A stretch of DNA of 64,000 nt from Cryptomeria japonica (Eukaryota > Streptophyta > Pinopsida > Cupressales > Cupressaceae), in the NCBI RefSeq assembly GCF_030272615.1, contig NC_081410.1, positions 127,643,140 to 127,707,139 on the forward strand, given 5' to 3'. Below, one piece after another: positions 44,917 to 58,034 of this stretch (the stretch's first letter is position 1; every line of letters begins with the position of its first letter). Both the position numbers and the translations under genes were made by a program. A model generated the notes under the pieces. It searched no databases. It saw only the letters and a list, made by a program, of their open reading frames with translations, and had not been told where the DNA came from.

Positions 44917-47900
44917 ATGGCAAACCCCAAAGCAAGCGGATCCTCTACTCGATAAGCCCTCATTAAGGAAGATCAAAGGAGTGACGACTTGGAGACAAGG
45001 ATCACGTCCAAGTGGAGCAATGTCGAAGACACCAACTTAGGAAACTTCAATATGAAGAAGTTTAGAGAAGCACCTTACATCAGCAAGCCATCACCCATAG
45101 CCAAGAAGATAATTGAGAGTGGAATCATCAAGGTAGCAGGTTTCCCTCCCGCAGTCAAATGTCATGAGCTAATGATCGAATGTGACAAGCACTATGATTC
45201 GCATTAAGGACAATTGTGGCCAAAGATGGGACTATCATCGCCTATCTCTCAGAGGGAGCTATAAGTGAAGTTTTTCATCTTCCAAAGCAGAGAGATATGA
45301 TCTACAAGAGCCTAGAAGGAGCTAAGTCCATCTACGAAGATGATCCTGATACTTGTCTAAATTTCATCAATAAGAATTGGTTGCTCAAGAGTAGGCCTCA
45401 CCTAAATAAGATACCCAATACACCTCACAGAATTGATTTCCAAAAAGAATTCAGAGACTTGATAACCATGCTAAATCGAATTGTAGGTGCCTCTCAAGCC
45501 TTCTTTTTCGATAGGTGGATGTTTTTCTTTATACAAGTGATTGTTCAAGGGAAAGGGATGTTCAATTAAGCCAGGATTATCAGTAACAACCCAGACGTGC
45601 AATTGAGATGGTTAGTCCCTACTAAGTCATTCCACATGAGCTCATATGTTGTATATTCTCTAGCCAGATGTTATGAGTATGCGAGACTACCACACAAAGG
45701 AGTTGTTGGGAGAGAGCCCGAAGAGAAAAGAATATGTGATTCTTATGCCCAATTGCATCATCCACCTAAGAATTACTACAAGCTAGTCAACGATACTTTC
45801 ACAATGCATATCACTAGGACACTACAAGGAGGAATTCACCAACGATTGTCTCTAGAAGCACAAGAGATCGTGAAGAAACATGGTGCGTGGTTCATTCAAT
45901 TTCTTAAATTCACCTACATCAAAATTCATGGATGTCCTTCACCTCCTTATATGTTGCCAAGGTATCCTAAGGATAGTGTAGTACTACTTGAAGTGACTAG
46001 ACAGTTGATAGCTTGTGCTAAGGCATCAAGACATAAGCATGGGAATGGTATCCCTATACCTATTTCACATGGAAATTCATTTGAAGTTTGTCCTAATTCT
46101 CAAGCAGTTGAAGATGCAGAAAAGGAGCTATCTCTCCACTCATTCACATCTTTTGCTTCGAAAGATAATTTTGATCCTAGTGGTCATATGGAAGAAACAG
46201 TCGGGAAGAAAAACAAGTATGTGTCCCAAGTAGAGGATTTTGGGATAAATGCTCAAGACGATTTGGAAATAAAGAAGAGGATGCACTCTCGATTGCCCTT
46301 GGATCTTATCAAGAAATGCAAAGTTTATAGAGTAGCAGATCAAGCACAAGACAATGGCAGATATCTTCGATCTTCCTATGAGAAAGAAGATAAAGAAGTG
46401 AAGATCGATTGGGATGAACAAGAGGTCGCTAACTTGAGAGCATTGATGGATCCAGTTTTGAGTTGTACTCGCAGATGGGTGGATATCTAGCATCAAAATT
46501 TAAAAACAAAATATAGCTATGACATTCAGTGTATAAACAAGAACGGAAGAAGGAGAGGCGAGTGCAAGTGAGAACACTTCTCATTCTAAGGGGTCGAAGA
46601 GAAAGGAGGGACCTGAAAAGAGAGTCATCCAAGAAGAAACAAAGAGCAAATCCTGATCATCCCTCTAGTGCTTCTTCTAGACATGAAAAGGAGATAAGTC
46701 AAGGAGAGGATCAAAGAGAGAAGGTGTATGAGATAGATGAGTCTATGGAGTCCACAGTACAGAATGATAAACAAGACAAAGGAAAGACATTTCAACAATC
46801 ATCAAGTCAGTCTCTCCCTCTCCAAGTCTGTGATAATGATCAGCAAGAAGAAAGAAATGATGATGAAGCGACATCTCCTTTTAGAGGCGAGCGGCCATTG
46901 CCTGACGAAATACAAGTAAAGGAACGGAAATCTTCCATTCCAGATTGTCTTAGAGAGAGGCTTACAAGGGAAGTTGTAGTTGAAGAAGAGGAGCAAGTAT
47001 TCGATTTGGAAAGTCTTCTAAGCAAGTCTCAAGAGGGGATTGAAAAGAAGAAAGCTACAAAGATATCTAAGGTGATCAAAGATGATACAGGCTCCAGAAA
47101 GATACAGATAGCTACACCAGCGGTGGACAAGTATGATGATGAGATCGTGGCAGAAGAATATGATTTGGAGACATTTGATCTTGGTCCACTTTCCTCCAAG
47201 CAAGCCATGGAGGATGCGACTAATTCAGTGAGGGCAGTCAATGATAAGCTAAAAGAAGAGATGGAAAAGAATAAAAGGTTGGAAAAGGAGATTAATGTTT
47301 GGAGGAATTATTTTAGCCAGCTTAATGAGCCATTAGGGCGACAGGATCCAATAGTCTCACCCTTGCAGGCACTCCCTCTTGAGTCAATAAATCAGGTAGA
47401 AAGATAAAGAACTCAGCCCGACTCATGGATACATGGATTGATAGATCCTACATGGTAGCCAAGGAATTTGTCGGAAGAATGATAAAAACAGTCCACAGGG
47501 CCATCCAAATCCTTGAGATCATTCATAATCTAGTGGCAACTGTCGATGCATTCACTCACACTAGAGATATTACCATCTCAGTATTGCAAGTAGTAAGGAA
47601 GACGTCAAGACAGGTTTTAGCACAAGAAAGGATAGTTGATGGTGGAACCCATAATTTCCTACAATGGTCAACTTTGCTCCAAATGAAGGAGGTTCTATTC
47701 AAGGATATCAATAGTAGGTGCAGCCAAGTTGAGGGCACTATCCATCCTATTCAGGATAAGGTGTTTCATGTACTGTGTGCAATCCTTGATAAGAGGATAG
47801 AGATTGAAACAGATGTGGATATCCAAGAGTTGGAGGACAGGATCAAGGTCATCTTTTGTAGAGAAGACAGCATGATCATGGAAGAGCAGCGAGATCAGAT

Positions 47901-48124
47901 GTATACTACTATGTTCCTAATTGAGAAAACAAAAGAGCTTGGAGCACGGATGGGAGATGACTCTTCGTGCGGCCTTTGATGAGGTCCTTCACTTGGAGGA
48001 ACGAATGAAGAACCTGCCTAGGATTCCCATTGCAGCGATTGAAGGGATTACGTCCAGATTCATTGAATATGCCCAAAAGGAACAAGGAAAAGGGAACAAA
48101 ATTCTAGATGAAAAGTTGTTATGA
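44917..48124 (+). pseudogene. Gene of element D, broken (unknown ~1,065-codon protein)
   Basis: The ATG at 44917 follows the intron acceptor, but codon 13 is TAA (44953) where B has CAG. A one-base loss near 45205 shifts the frame after HYDSH. A TAA replaces Trp after GKGMFN (45567), and TAG follows RWVDI (46488). A further frame change occurs between 46490 and 46530, another after VER near 47405, and one near 47940 before WEMTLRAAFDEVL. The conserved blocks are otherwise all present in order, including the basic cluster, EEEEQVFDLESLL, the charged coil LKEEMEKNKRLEKE and the C-terminus KILDEKLL. The damage is greater than in C, in keeping with D being the older insertion. Confidence 0.9.
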
Positions 48125-48315
48125 AATGATGTGGCGATTCAACCCCTATTGGAGGATGCTTCCTCGTTATTCGTGCCAATTTCTATTGGCTATGTTATGA
48201 CAATGCTTATCTAAATAGGGTTATTTGTGTAACAAACCCTAATTAGGGTTTTGGTGTCAAAATCTCAGCCCTTGATCTTCTTTAAATTTGGGTCATTTAT
48301 TGTATTTGAGAATGC

Positions 48316-48323
48316 TATATAAG
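48316..48323 (+). promoter_or_regulatory. TATA box of element D tail promoter
   Basis: GCTATATAAGCTCTCACTC about 190 bp after the gene stop. Transcription from here would run out of the CA end. Confidence 0.6.
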
Positions 48324-49192
48324 CTCTCACTCATTTCATTTGTAAAGAAGAAGGTTATTAGCAGCAGAGAAGAAGAGTAGTTATTCATAGAGAATACAAA
48401 TTTAGTGAAAAGAGAAAGTTAAGCAATTGTTGTTATATTTTGCTATGAGATTAATGAAACATTGAATTTATGGTGTTTTATTGCAATCTTTGTGGCTTCT
48501 TACATGGCTGTATATCTTCTTGAATCACTCTTATTGAAGATAGTATTTAGATGTTAGAGTCAGATTGAGTGATAAATGATGTGCTTGATCTTTTAGTGAA
48601 GCTCATAGTCCAAACCACTAACCTCTTACTGATTGTAAGTGTGCCTTGTGTGGTCAACTGAAGATATTGAAATTGTTTAGGGTTCAATCATTACTTGAGT
48701 ATTGATATGTATCCTATTGATAGTATCTATGTTCATGAATAATTTGAAAATCTTTGAATTCCCTTAGAAGATCGCACCGATTCCAGTAGAGTTGTTGTTC
48801 TATGGCGATACTGAGATTGGTAGAGTTTCACTAAGATTGCCCTTCATTTAGTCATTCATAGGCTTAGTTTAGCATAGCTCTCTCTAATCCCTTATCTTTT
48901 TCCCTTTTTTGAAACATCAGTTAGTATTAGGGAAATCTAGTTCCTCATTGGTTAGGTAGTTGCAAGAACCAGCTTTCATAGAAAGTATGTAAGGCCCCTT
49001 GATGAAACAGCAAACACAACGAACACTGGTGCTTATCCACACATAGAGAACCTACATTCCAGAACCTTGGAGTTGCCTCAATTGATCCTTAGGCGAAATC
49101 TTCAACATTCGGGGAAGCTTTGTTCAAGAGAGGATAAGGTACCTTTGGGTATTTTATTCTATGTTTGATCGTGTATAAAAGACACATCAACA

Positions 49193-49295
49193 GGATTTTC
49201 TCGCAATCTTGGCACACGTCGTGAATTTGTTCAAGAGAGGGTAGAGTATACTTGAATATTTTATTCTAATGTTCGATGAATGATAAAACGTGAAC
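49193..49295 (+). mobile_element. Last ~100 bp of element E after the D insertion
   Basis: It repeats the words at the end of D in diverged form: TTGTTCAAGAGAGGGTAGAG, ATTTTATTCTAATGTTCGAT and the terminus GTGAACCAACA. It therefore represents the terminal tail of another family member, interrupted by D. Confidence 0.6.
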
Positions 49296-49691
49296 CAACA
49301 GGGTCAAGGGGCAGCGCCCCTTGTGGGGTCCAGGGGCTCAAACGACTTATTATTTTATAAAGGCGTCAGGTGTTATTTTTCTATTGGCTGACATGTTGTA
49401 ACCCTAATTTTGTAACCGACATAAGTCTTGATAAAAGGCTAAGGGTTAGGGTTTTCTGTAGTGAATATTGCAGCATTTTGCAGCGGTATTGAGTTGCAAG
49501 GGGATTGCTGGTTGTAATCGGTTTGATTTAATGGATAATAATATTGGACTCTCTGTTTGGAGGATGTAGCCCAAGATAGGGTGAACCACGTTAAATATTG
49601 TATCTCCGTGGTTATTTGTTCTGTGTTTTTCATTCCTGTGTTTAATATTTATCTACATATAATTGATATTTTCTACATGCAATTCCTAACA
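49296..49691 (+). mobile_element. Partial copia-type LTR
   Basis: It carries the GGGGCAGCGCCCC palindrome, GGATGTAGCCCAAGATAGGG, GAACCACGTTAAATATTG and ends TTCCTAACA. The GAACCACGT(T)AAAT words are characteristic of the R/U5 end of many plant copia LTRs. No interior sequence or primer site follows, and the left boundary is unclear. Confidence 0.55.
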
Positions 49692-52600
49692 AGCATAATT
49701 GGTTTCATCTTATTCAAATAAGGCTAATTGAGAGGTCAAAAAGACAATTTTTTTATGATTTCTTTGCCAAAAAAGCTATAGATATCATCAAAGTAACTTC
49801 AAACTTCAATTTAAATTTTTAATTGAAATTTCACTTTTTCATAGTATCTTTTTAATTATAACATTAATTTGTTTGTAGGTGAAGACACCTAAAATCGACC
49901 ACTATTGTTTGGTCGATTTATCCGCATTATTCATCTATCTATATCATCTTTATTAATTAAATAGTTTATTATTATTTAATTAAATATCTTATTCTTCTTC
50001 TTTCTTTGCTTATTGCCTAAGGTAATTAATTTACCTAGGTCCATCTTACCCTTACCCCTTTCATCTATTAATTAAAATAAATCTTCCAATTTGTTTAATT
50101 TAATTAAAAGGCCTCATTTCTTAAATTCATTTATTCCCCCATTTTCTCTCTCACTAGTCACATCCTCCAATTTTTCCCACTTACACCTAAGCCTAATCCT
50201 AAACCTCCTCTAATCCCACCTAATCCCCTCCTAAACATTTGCAAATGGATTAGGGAGGGATCAACTCCTTGCCATGAATGGTTACCCTCCTAGTCCTCTC
50301 AACCTTAAATGCCTTCTCCATTTGGGAGGAAAGCCCACAAAATTCCTTAGAAAAAGTGAAAGCTTAGCTACCGCTAATCAATTGGTTTCATTTAGTTAGT
50401 TACTTGCATTAAATTAATTAACTCGTTTAATTGATTGTGTGTTTGACTGGCTATTTGTTTTTAATTGATTGTGTGCTTGACTGGCTATTTGTTTTTAATT
50501 GATTAATTTAGTTGCAGTTCACTTCTTCGTATTAAATTTTAAAACAAAAAACAGTTGGCCTGGTAATTTAGTGGTATTAAAACTAAATTAATTTGTTTAT
50601 TTTCTAATGAATAGATTAAGTTTGACACCAAAATGGATTCCAAAATCTTAAAAAGTTTTAAAACAAAGAGTCACAACTTTCACACTTTCGATGCTCCAAG
50701 AACAACAATAACTCTCCAAACAACAACTAAAGGTTTCCACTTCAACCATGAACATGCACCTAGTACCCATGTGGGGACTTGACCAAAAAGACCCAAAGAA
50801 GTCACATGGATCTCGCATACAAGAACTTGTGCTGCTTACCAAGATACTATAGTGGTATGAGTCTAGAAATTTGAGGGCCCAAGGCTTAACAATGGTATAA
50901 AATGAATTTTGAAAGCCTTGGATGATGGTGAACCCTAGAAGGTTTTGATGAGAAATAATATTTGCAATATTCCTAAAACCAAGGAGGATTGGAAAGGCCC
51001 ACCCTGTGATTTGTTGTTTGGTAACTTTCCAGTTAAGACTGCTGAATTAACAATGCTTTGTAGTATTTGGAGAGCTTGGGAATCTATGAGGCACATTCTC
51101 ATTAGCCATGAAGCTTTCTCCAAGAAAAATGGCAGTTAACAAAATTGTAGAGGTATCTAGAGGAATCTCCCCTATAATAGTAAACATTTGTCTCTTGTTC
51201 AAGGTTGTTCTGGTGAGGGTTGGTTCTCCAAAGGGACTAATGTATTTGGTGATTTGTTCAGGAATGGTTCCTTGATTTACTGGATTGTTGTTAGAGATGA
51301 GATCTTGGTTCCAGATCTCTTTCAGAAATTTTCACAACAAAAAGATTAAAGAAAAGTTATTTATGTATTTTCTTAAATTTGAGAATTATGGAATAAAAGC
51401 CAAAGAAGTTTTTCTATGGTTTCTAAGATTGAGAAGAATTTTCTGGAACCTTCTAAGCTTTCTTTTAATACAAAAATCAGGGTTAATATTAAATTGAGAG
51501 ATAGTTATCTGACTCAACTAAATTACTAATAAAAAATTCATATAATATGTTGTTTGGTACCCAGGATATTTTTTATTATCTGAGCCTTAAGTGGGGCTTT
51601 AATCACTCTCCTAAGTTTTGGAAAACTGGAATGTCTGTCATCTAGTCTTCTAGGATTGAGCCTCAAAATGCTTGATTTCATTTGTTATGGCTTCTATATA
51701 AGTTGGTCATCTGTTATGTGCTGGTCTATGGTTTTCTGCTTTTCCATATTCCATATTTATTTTTTAATGTCCAATTGCTAAGAATGTTGGAATGTGTTCT
51801 AGGAGGGTTATGTTGTGGGCTGATAAGGAGCCTATTTCCTAAGATGATATTGGTCATATTGATGGTTCAAGTAAAGATGAGAGGAAGAATTGGCTCGTTT
51901 GTCCAGTGAAGTGTTGTCCATTTAGAGAGCTAGCAATAATGAATTATTTCATTGTAAAATCAGGCTCTTATTAATTTGTTATTAACTCTATTCCCTGTTT
52001 CTAAATATTCTTAAAAAACTCAAACTACTATATCATGGTTCTATCATCTTACACAGAGAAAATCTAGAGCGTGTTTAGTGGTGGTCAGATATAGAGGATA
52101 GTGGCAGTCGTATCTCTCATTCCATTAACAGAGTTGAAGGCCAAAATAATGTTAGTGCACATAATGTTAATGAAAAGTTGCCCACTCATTTGGACAAGGA
52201 GCTGGAACAGTGCATTTCTAAATCAGATGAAAGATGATGTTGTAGTGACTAGGATGGCATGCAGATTATATGAGGCTTGTGTTGATCATGATGTTAGAGA
52301 TGCATTTGTTGAACAACTAAATTTTAAACAGGGGAATTCTTAAGAGAGGAAAAAAACAGCTGACCATACTCAAGAATATATTAAGCTCATACAACAGCCC
52401 TGCTTCTTTCACAGATGAATTGGTCATAAATAATTTGATACATATTTCTGCATTTTTGTTATCTATAGCAAGTTTTGTTATTACTCTCACATTTTTATCC
52501 TTTTAGATTTTAGTTGGTTATTAGCAAGCTCTAGTATGGCAATAGTAGGTTGAAGTTTGACCTTTTGGCCCATATATTGTAACATTTTTGTTAACCAGCT

Positions 52601-53398
52601 GCAATATTTAAAAAATAATTAATTGAATTTTCCCAAGGTCTGCCCAAAGGACCCTTATCAATCATGTGTCCCATAAATTAGGAGTTCTCTAATGAGATTT
52701 TGCCACATAGTGTCAAAGGCCCTTGTTGCTCTTTGCTGAAAAGGAATTTGCTTCAGCTTGTTTAGTACTTTTGGAGATTTAATTATTTTAGTTTTGTTAA
52801 AGTGTAATTTAAGCTTAAAAATTTTGTCGATGGAATTTTAATATTTATTAAATTCATAAACTTTTTAACTAGAGGATTTTGATAACTTTTTTAATAGGAG
52901 ACAATTTTTGACAGAACATTGTTAAACATCTCCTCAAAAGATTTTACTTCATCTCATAGTATGTCAAAATTAATTGTTTTCCCACTTCAACTTCATCAAA
53001 AATCATTCTTTTGAACCTAAAGAACATTTTTTTTGCAGTGGGATGTATTATCGGTGGAAGCTGACAACTGTATAGAAATGTTCTGATTGAGGGGGGAAAT
53101 GCATTCTGATGGACAAAACAAGACCCAAGGAGCATCTTGCCAGTACTTGCAGAGAACATGACAGAGCCATTGGAGAGCTTTTTGACTCATTTTATGGACC
53201 ACATGACCATACAGATCAACCTGACTAAGTGATACAAGTTCCCCGAGAAGCTAAAGGAGCACAGGAGATTGAAGGGCAACTTCCAACCTTGAGTTCATTG
53301 CTAGCTCAAAGATTGGAGTGATGATTTAGTAGCAATTTTAGTTCAGAAGAAGGTTGTTCAGTGAATTTCAAACCAACTTGGGACCAGTTTTGTTGTCA
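49692..53398. other. No intact gene; decayed coding-like scraps
   Basis: Short plus-strand pieces read like old coding sequence but never extend: KEDWKGPPCDLLFGNFPV (about 50980), an acidic stretch ending CISKSDER (about 52100-52240), FVEQLNFKQGNS (about 52310) and DRAIGELFDSFYGPHDHTDQ (about 53165-53225). I recognise no family, and stops separate them. The rest is AT-rich. Confidence 0.35.
50429..50496. repeat. 34-bp tandem duplication
   Basis: Two units of 34 bp starting AATTGATTGTGTG and ending GGCTATTTGTTTTT differ at one base. Confidence 0.95.
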
Positions 53399-53403
53399 GT
53401 TAT

Positions 53404-54455
53404 TGTTGGTTTTTTGTGTAACTAGGATAGGAAAATAAATAGGATTCGGATTGCCTTAAGGCATCATCCGAATCCTTATATGGCAGGGCCCTATCTATTG
53501 TATTTATATGTAATGTGTAAAACCATTAAGGGCTGGACTTAACATGTAAAGGGGCGCATCTCTAGGTCCAACGTGTGGACCTATCTCCAGCACACACATT
53601 TTGTGGTGTATAGTCTTATGTATTGATCATTTATGATGGGTTGGGCCCAAATGATTGTATTATTAAAAGGACGCATCCCTTCTCCAAACGTGTGGTCCTA
53701 TATCTTATTTTAGCACATCTCTATGTAGCGTGGGCTCTTGTAACGTGGAAACTATATTGTTTAGGTCCCATGCTTATGGTGGCGTGTGGAACTAATATTA
53801 TAGTGTTGGCCCCAAGGATGGATTGGGCCGACCCAAGATAGGGCTCACCTCTTGTATATATGCACAAGCATATCACTAGTCGTAAATGCAATTAGGCAAT
53901 CCGAATATTAGACAATCAATGTGAAGACCCTGTGCTCTGCAATAAAAGGTCAATGCGAATTCTGATCAAGGAATCAACGAATTACTTCTGCCATCAGCAT
54001 TTGCCATACATGCGATCTTGGACAGTGAATACATTGAAGAGGATAGCAAGTTCCTCCTGAAGGTCTACAAACACCATTAGGTCTGCAATCTTCAGTGAAG
54101 AACTACGAAGAGCTGGAAGCTGTATGCTGATGATATTCTTATATAAGAAAGAGATAAGTCTGCTATCTTCTGCTGTTACATTGTGCCCTAGCTGGGTTAC
54201 GACTGTAACTCTAATTCTGCCCTAGGTTGACAGTTATATCAAATAAGTAATCTGATCTTTATTGCCACTGTATTCTACAATTAATAAAAGGATCTAGATC
54301 TGATTTGTTGTTGGGTTTTTCCTCCAAGAGGGAGGTTTTCCAAGGGTATGTGTTGTGTCTTGTCTCTTTTGTATTCCTGCATTCACATTGTTCTCTGCAA
54401 CTATGTATGTCAATTTTCTGCTCATTGAATTACAATCTGATCACTAAACTTAACA
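53404..54455 (+). repeat. LTR 1 of the triple-LTR element
   Basis: TGTTGGTTTT...CTTAACA, 1052 bp. A TATATA at 53855-53860 (CTTGTATATATGCACAAGC) is the likely promoter. A 72-codon ORF near 53623 is kept in all LTRs only because they are near-identical. Confidence 0.95.
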
Positions 54456-54468
54456 TGGTATCAAAGCC
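54456..54468 (+). promoter_or_regulatory. Primer-binding site of the triple-LTR element
   Basis: TGGTATCAAAGCC immediately after LTR 1; the second interior has TGGTATCAGAGCC at 57056. Both pair with initiator tRNA-Met. Confidence 0.85.
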
Positions 54469-55286
54469 TAGGTTTGCATGTGTAGTGATCAGATTTACAG
54501 CCTGGACTTCTATGTGACAACTAAGGTTTTCAGATGATTACATGCACAGTCAAGGTCCTTCATCTGCATCAATGGATTCCTCATCCTCTTAGTATCTTAG
54601 AACCTTCAAAGGTGATGAATCTCAATTTATTTCAAGGGAGATAGGTAAGTGAAGTTGTAGGTGATTTGAAGCTACCTTAAAACTTACCTTCTTTTGATAC
54701 TTGTTGTCATCCTTATATATTTCTGCTATCATATACCTGCTATCACTTATATATTCAATGTTTTCATGGCTGAATAGTGATAGTGTATATATATGGATGT
54801 GTATTAGGATCCGAGTATAGGTAAATGTCTTCTATCTATATGTCTGAATTTGTGTGTTGAGGGTTTGTAAGGGTTGGTGTTTTGTTTTACTATATCATGT
54901 CTCTAAGGTAACCTAATGTCTACTCTTGAAGATAATGTTTTCAGATTATGTCTCTCTGAAGAAAGCTTTCATGCATGACCTGAGAAGCCCTCCCTCAATC
55001 AGATCTTGTCATCGGACTAATTATGAAAGTCTACCTTTCATCTCTCTCTTTTAAGATGCTATGGGTCCACATCGTAAGTAAGAATGAATCATCAGGTCTG
55101 TGAATTCTTTATTTAGATAGGGTTTTAGAGGGAGTCTTGATATCTTTTAATATCTCATTTCATTCTTGGGTTCTAATCATTATGGTTTAATAGAGGAATT
55201 GATAATATATATCTAATGTATATTCCTTGTCTATTGCAAAATGTTTATTTATGATGATACTAACCATGATACACTGGGTGTATCAT

Positions 55287-55633
55287 CCACCCTCTGCGGA
55301 GTGCAAGGTGGCAGTTCTCTCTCACCCTTTGCGGAGTGCAAGGTGAGTCCACCCTTTGCGAAGTGCAAGGTGGCAGTTCTCTCTCACCCTCTGCGGAGTG
55401 CAAGGTGAGTCCACCCTCTGCAAAGTGCAAGGTGGTAGTTCTTTCCACCCTCTGTGAAGTGCAAGGTGGCAATTCCTTCCACCCTCTGCGAAGTGCAAGG
55501 TGGCAGTTCTTTCCACCCTCTGCGGAGTGCAAGGTGGCAATTCCTTCCACCCTCTGCGGAGTGCAAGGTGGCGGTTATTTCTCACCCTCTGCAGAGTGCA
55601 AGGTGAGTTCACCCTCTACAGTGTACAAGGTGA
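55287..55633. repeat. Hairpin array 1, 11 units, in the first interior
   Basis: Eleven copies of a ~25-bp imperfect palindrome CCACCCTCTGCGGAGTGCAAGGTGG, spaced by about 10-15 bp. Outer pairs alternate between CCACC/GGTGG and TCACC/GGTGA together, and an inner TGC/GCA pair is kept in most units. Three weaker copies follow near 55667, 55749 and 55826. Minus-strand frames through it give CTPQRVERTATLHFAEGG-type peptides, which are repeat artefacts. Confidence 0.92.
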
Positions 55634-56003
55634 TAGGTAGTTCTTCTCAGTAAAGAAGCTTATGTATCCTCTACGGTTGTCCATGATTTATGGTTATATA
55701 TATCTTTGAATATTAATTATTGCAGGCGTGCATATGGAAAGGTCTCTGTCATCCTCTGCGGATGTGCATGATGAAAGATCATGGTGTTACATGCAGGTCC
55801 CCAGGAAAGTGTAAAGTTATTAAGCGTTGGCTTCATCCTCTGCAAGCATTGCAAGAGAAGATCATGTAAAGGTTCGTTGTAATTGCATATTGATTGTACT
55901 ATTAGGGCTGGGCCCTAATCTTAAACATTGTAATTATTTATGTCATGGTAATGTCCATGAAAATCAGATTATGTAATTATTTGCCTCCCTAGTTAAGAGG
56001 GAG

Positions 56004-57055
56004 TGTTGGTTTTTTGTGTAACTAGGATAGGAAAATAAATAGGATTCGGATTGCCTTAAGGCATCATCTGAATCCTTATAGGGGAGGGCCCTATCTATTG
56101 TATTTATATGTAATGTGTAAAACCATTAAGGGTTGGACCTAACATGTAAAGGGGCGCATCTCTAGGTCCAACATGTGGACCTATCTCCAGCACACACATT
56201 TTGTGGCGTATAGTCTTATGTATTGATCATTTATGATGGGTTGGGCCCAAATGATTGTATTATTAAAAGGACGCATCCCTTCTCCAAACGTGTGGTCCTA
56301 TATCTTATTTTAGCACATCTCTATGTAGCGTGGGCTCTTGTAACGTGGAAACTATATTGTTTAGGTCCCATGCTTATGGTGGCATGTGGAACTAATATTA
56401 TAGTGTTGGCCCCAAGGATGGATTGGGCCGACCCAAGATAGGGCTCACCTCTTGTATATATGCACAAGCATATCACTAGTCATAAATGCAATCAAGCAAT
56501 CCGAATATCAAACAATCAATGTGAAGACCATGTGCTTTGTAATAAAAGGACAATGCGAATTCTGATCAAGGAATCAGCGAATTACTTCTGCCATCAGCAT
56601 TTGCCATACATGCGATCTTGGACAGTGAATACATTGAAGAGGATAGCAAGTTCCTCCTGAAGGTCTACAAACACCATTAGGTCTGCAATCTTCAGTGAAG
56701 AACTACGAAGAGCTGGAAGCTGTATGCTGATGATATTCTTATATAAGAAAGAGACAAGTCTGCTATCTTCTGCTGTTACATTGTGCCCTAGCTGGGTTAC
56801 GACTGTAACTCTAATTCTGCCCTAGGTTGACAGTTATATCAGATAAGTAATCTGATCTTTATTGCCATTGTATTCTACAATTAATAAAAGGATCTAGATC
56901 TGATTTGTTGTTGGGTTTTTCCTCCAAGAGGTAGGTTTTCCAAGGGTATGTGTTGTGTCTTGTCTCTTTTGTATTCCTGCATTCACATTGTTCTCTGCAA
57001 CTATGTATGTCAATTTCCTGCTCATTGATTTACAATCTGATCACTAAACTTAACA
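56004..57055 (+). repeat. LTR 2 of the triple-LTR element
   Basis: 1052 bp and nearly identical to LTRs 1 and 3. It is shared between the two interiors. Confidence 0.95.
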
Positions 57056-57886
57056 TGGTATCAGAGCCTAGGTTTGCATGTGTAGTGATCAGATTTACAG
57101 CCTGGACTTCTGTGTGACAGCTAAGGTTTTCAGATGATTACATGCACAGTCAAGGTCCTTCATCTGCATCAATGGATTCCTCATCCTCTTAGTATCTTAG
57201 AACCTTCAAAGGTGATGAATCTCAATTTACTTCAAGGGAGATAGGTAACTGAAGTTGTAGGTGATTTGAAGCTACCTTAAAACTTACCTTATTTTGATAC
57301 TTGCTGTCATCCTTATATATTTCTGCTATCATATACCTGCTATCACTTATATATTCAATGTTTTCATGGCTGAATAGTGATAGTGTATATATATGGATGT
57401 GTATTAGGATCCGAGTATAGGTAAATGTCTTCTATCTATATGTCTAAATTTGTGTGTTGAGGGTTTGTAAGGGTTGGTGTTTTGTTTTACTATATCATGT
57501 CTCTAAGGTAACCTAATGTCTACTCTTGAAGATAATGTTTTCAGATTATGTCTCTCTGAAGAAAGCTTTCATGCATGACCTGAGAAGCCCTCCCTCAATC
57601 AGATCTTGTCATCGGACTAATTATGAAAGTCTACCTTTCATCTCTCTCTTTTAAGATGCTATGGGTCCACATCGTAAGTAAGAATGAATCATCAGGTCTA
57701 TGAATTCTTTATTTAGATAGGGTTTTAGAGGGAGTCTTGATATCTTTTAATATCTCATTTCATTCTTGGGTTCTAATCATTATGGTTTAATAGAGGAATT
57801 GATATTATATATCTAATGTATATTCCTTGTCTATTGCAAAATGTTTATTTATGATGATACTAACCATGATACACTGGGTGTATCAT

Positions 57887-58034
57887 CCACCCTCTGCGGA
57901 GTGCAAGGTGGCAGTTCTCTCTCACCCTCTGCGGAGTGCAAGGTGAGTCCACCCTCTGCGAAGTGCAAGGTGGCAGTTCTTTCAACCCTCTGCGGAGTGC
58001 AAGGTGAGTTCACCCTCTGCAGTGTACAAGGTGA
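57887..58034. repeat. Hairpin array 2, 5 units, in the second interior
   Basis: Same palindrome unit as array 1, but five copies in place of eleven; the sequence on both sides is almost identical to the first interior. This ~200-bp loss accounts for the shorter interior. Confidence 0.92.

Larger units (their letters stand above)
30634..49192 (+). mobile_element. Element D: gene-carrying family member split by nested insertions
   Basis: It starts TGTTGTGACC with the terminal palindrome CGCCCCATCAAAATGGGG and ends GACACATCAACA. Flanks GGTCT (30629-30633) and GGATT (49193-49197) are at best a decayed duplication. Order: palindrome array (31143-32980), TATA (33216), leader exon, intron (33702-44909) enlarged by copia element G with element C inside it, broken gene (44917-48124), TATA (48316) and tail. 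Without G and C it is about 7.5 kb. Confidence 0.85.

Noticed and set aside
50945-52345. A host gene on the plus strand
   Set aside because: Several coding-like pieces exist, but none exceeds about 80 codons, frames do not join by clear splice sites, and no family was recognised.
53623-53841. 72-codon ORF repeated in each 1052-bp LTR
   Set aside because: Its conservation is explained by near-identity of the LTRs; it overlaps the TATA region and has no family likeness.
55260-55653. Cys/Arg-rich ORFs on the minus strand over the hairpin array
   Set aside because: They are translations of the tandem palindrome in all frames, and length changes with repeat number.
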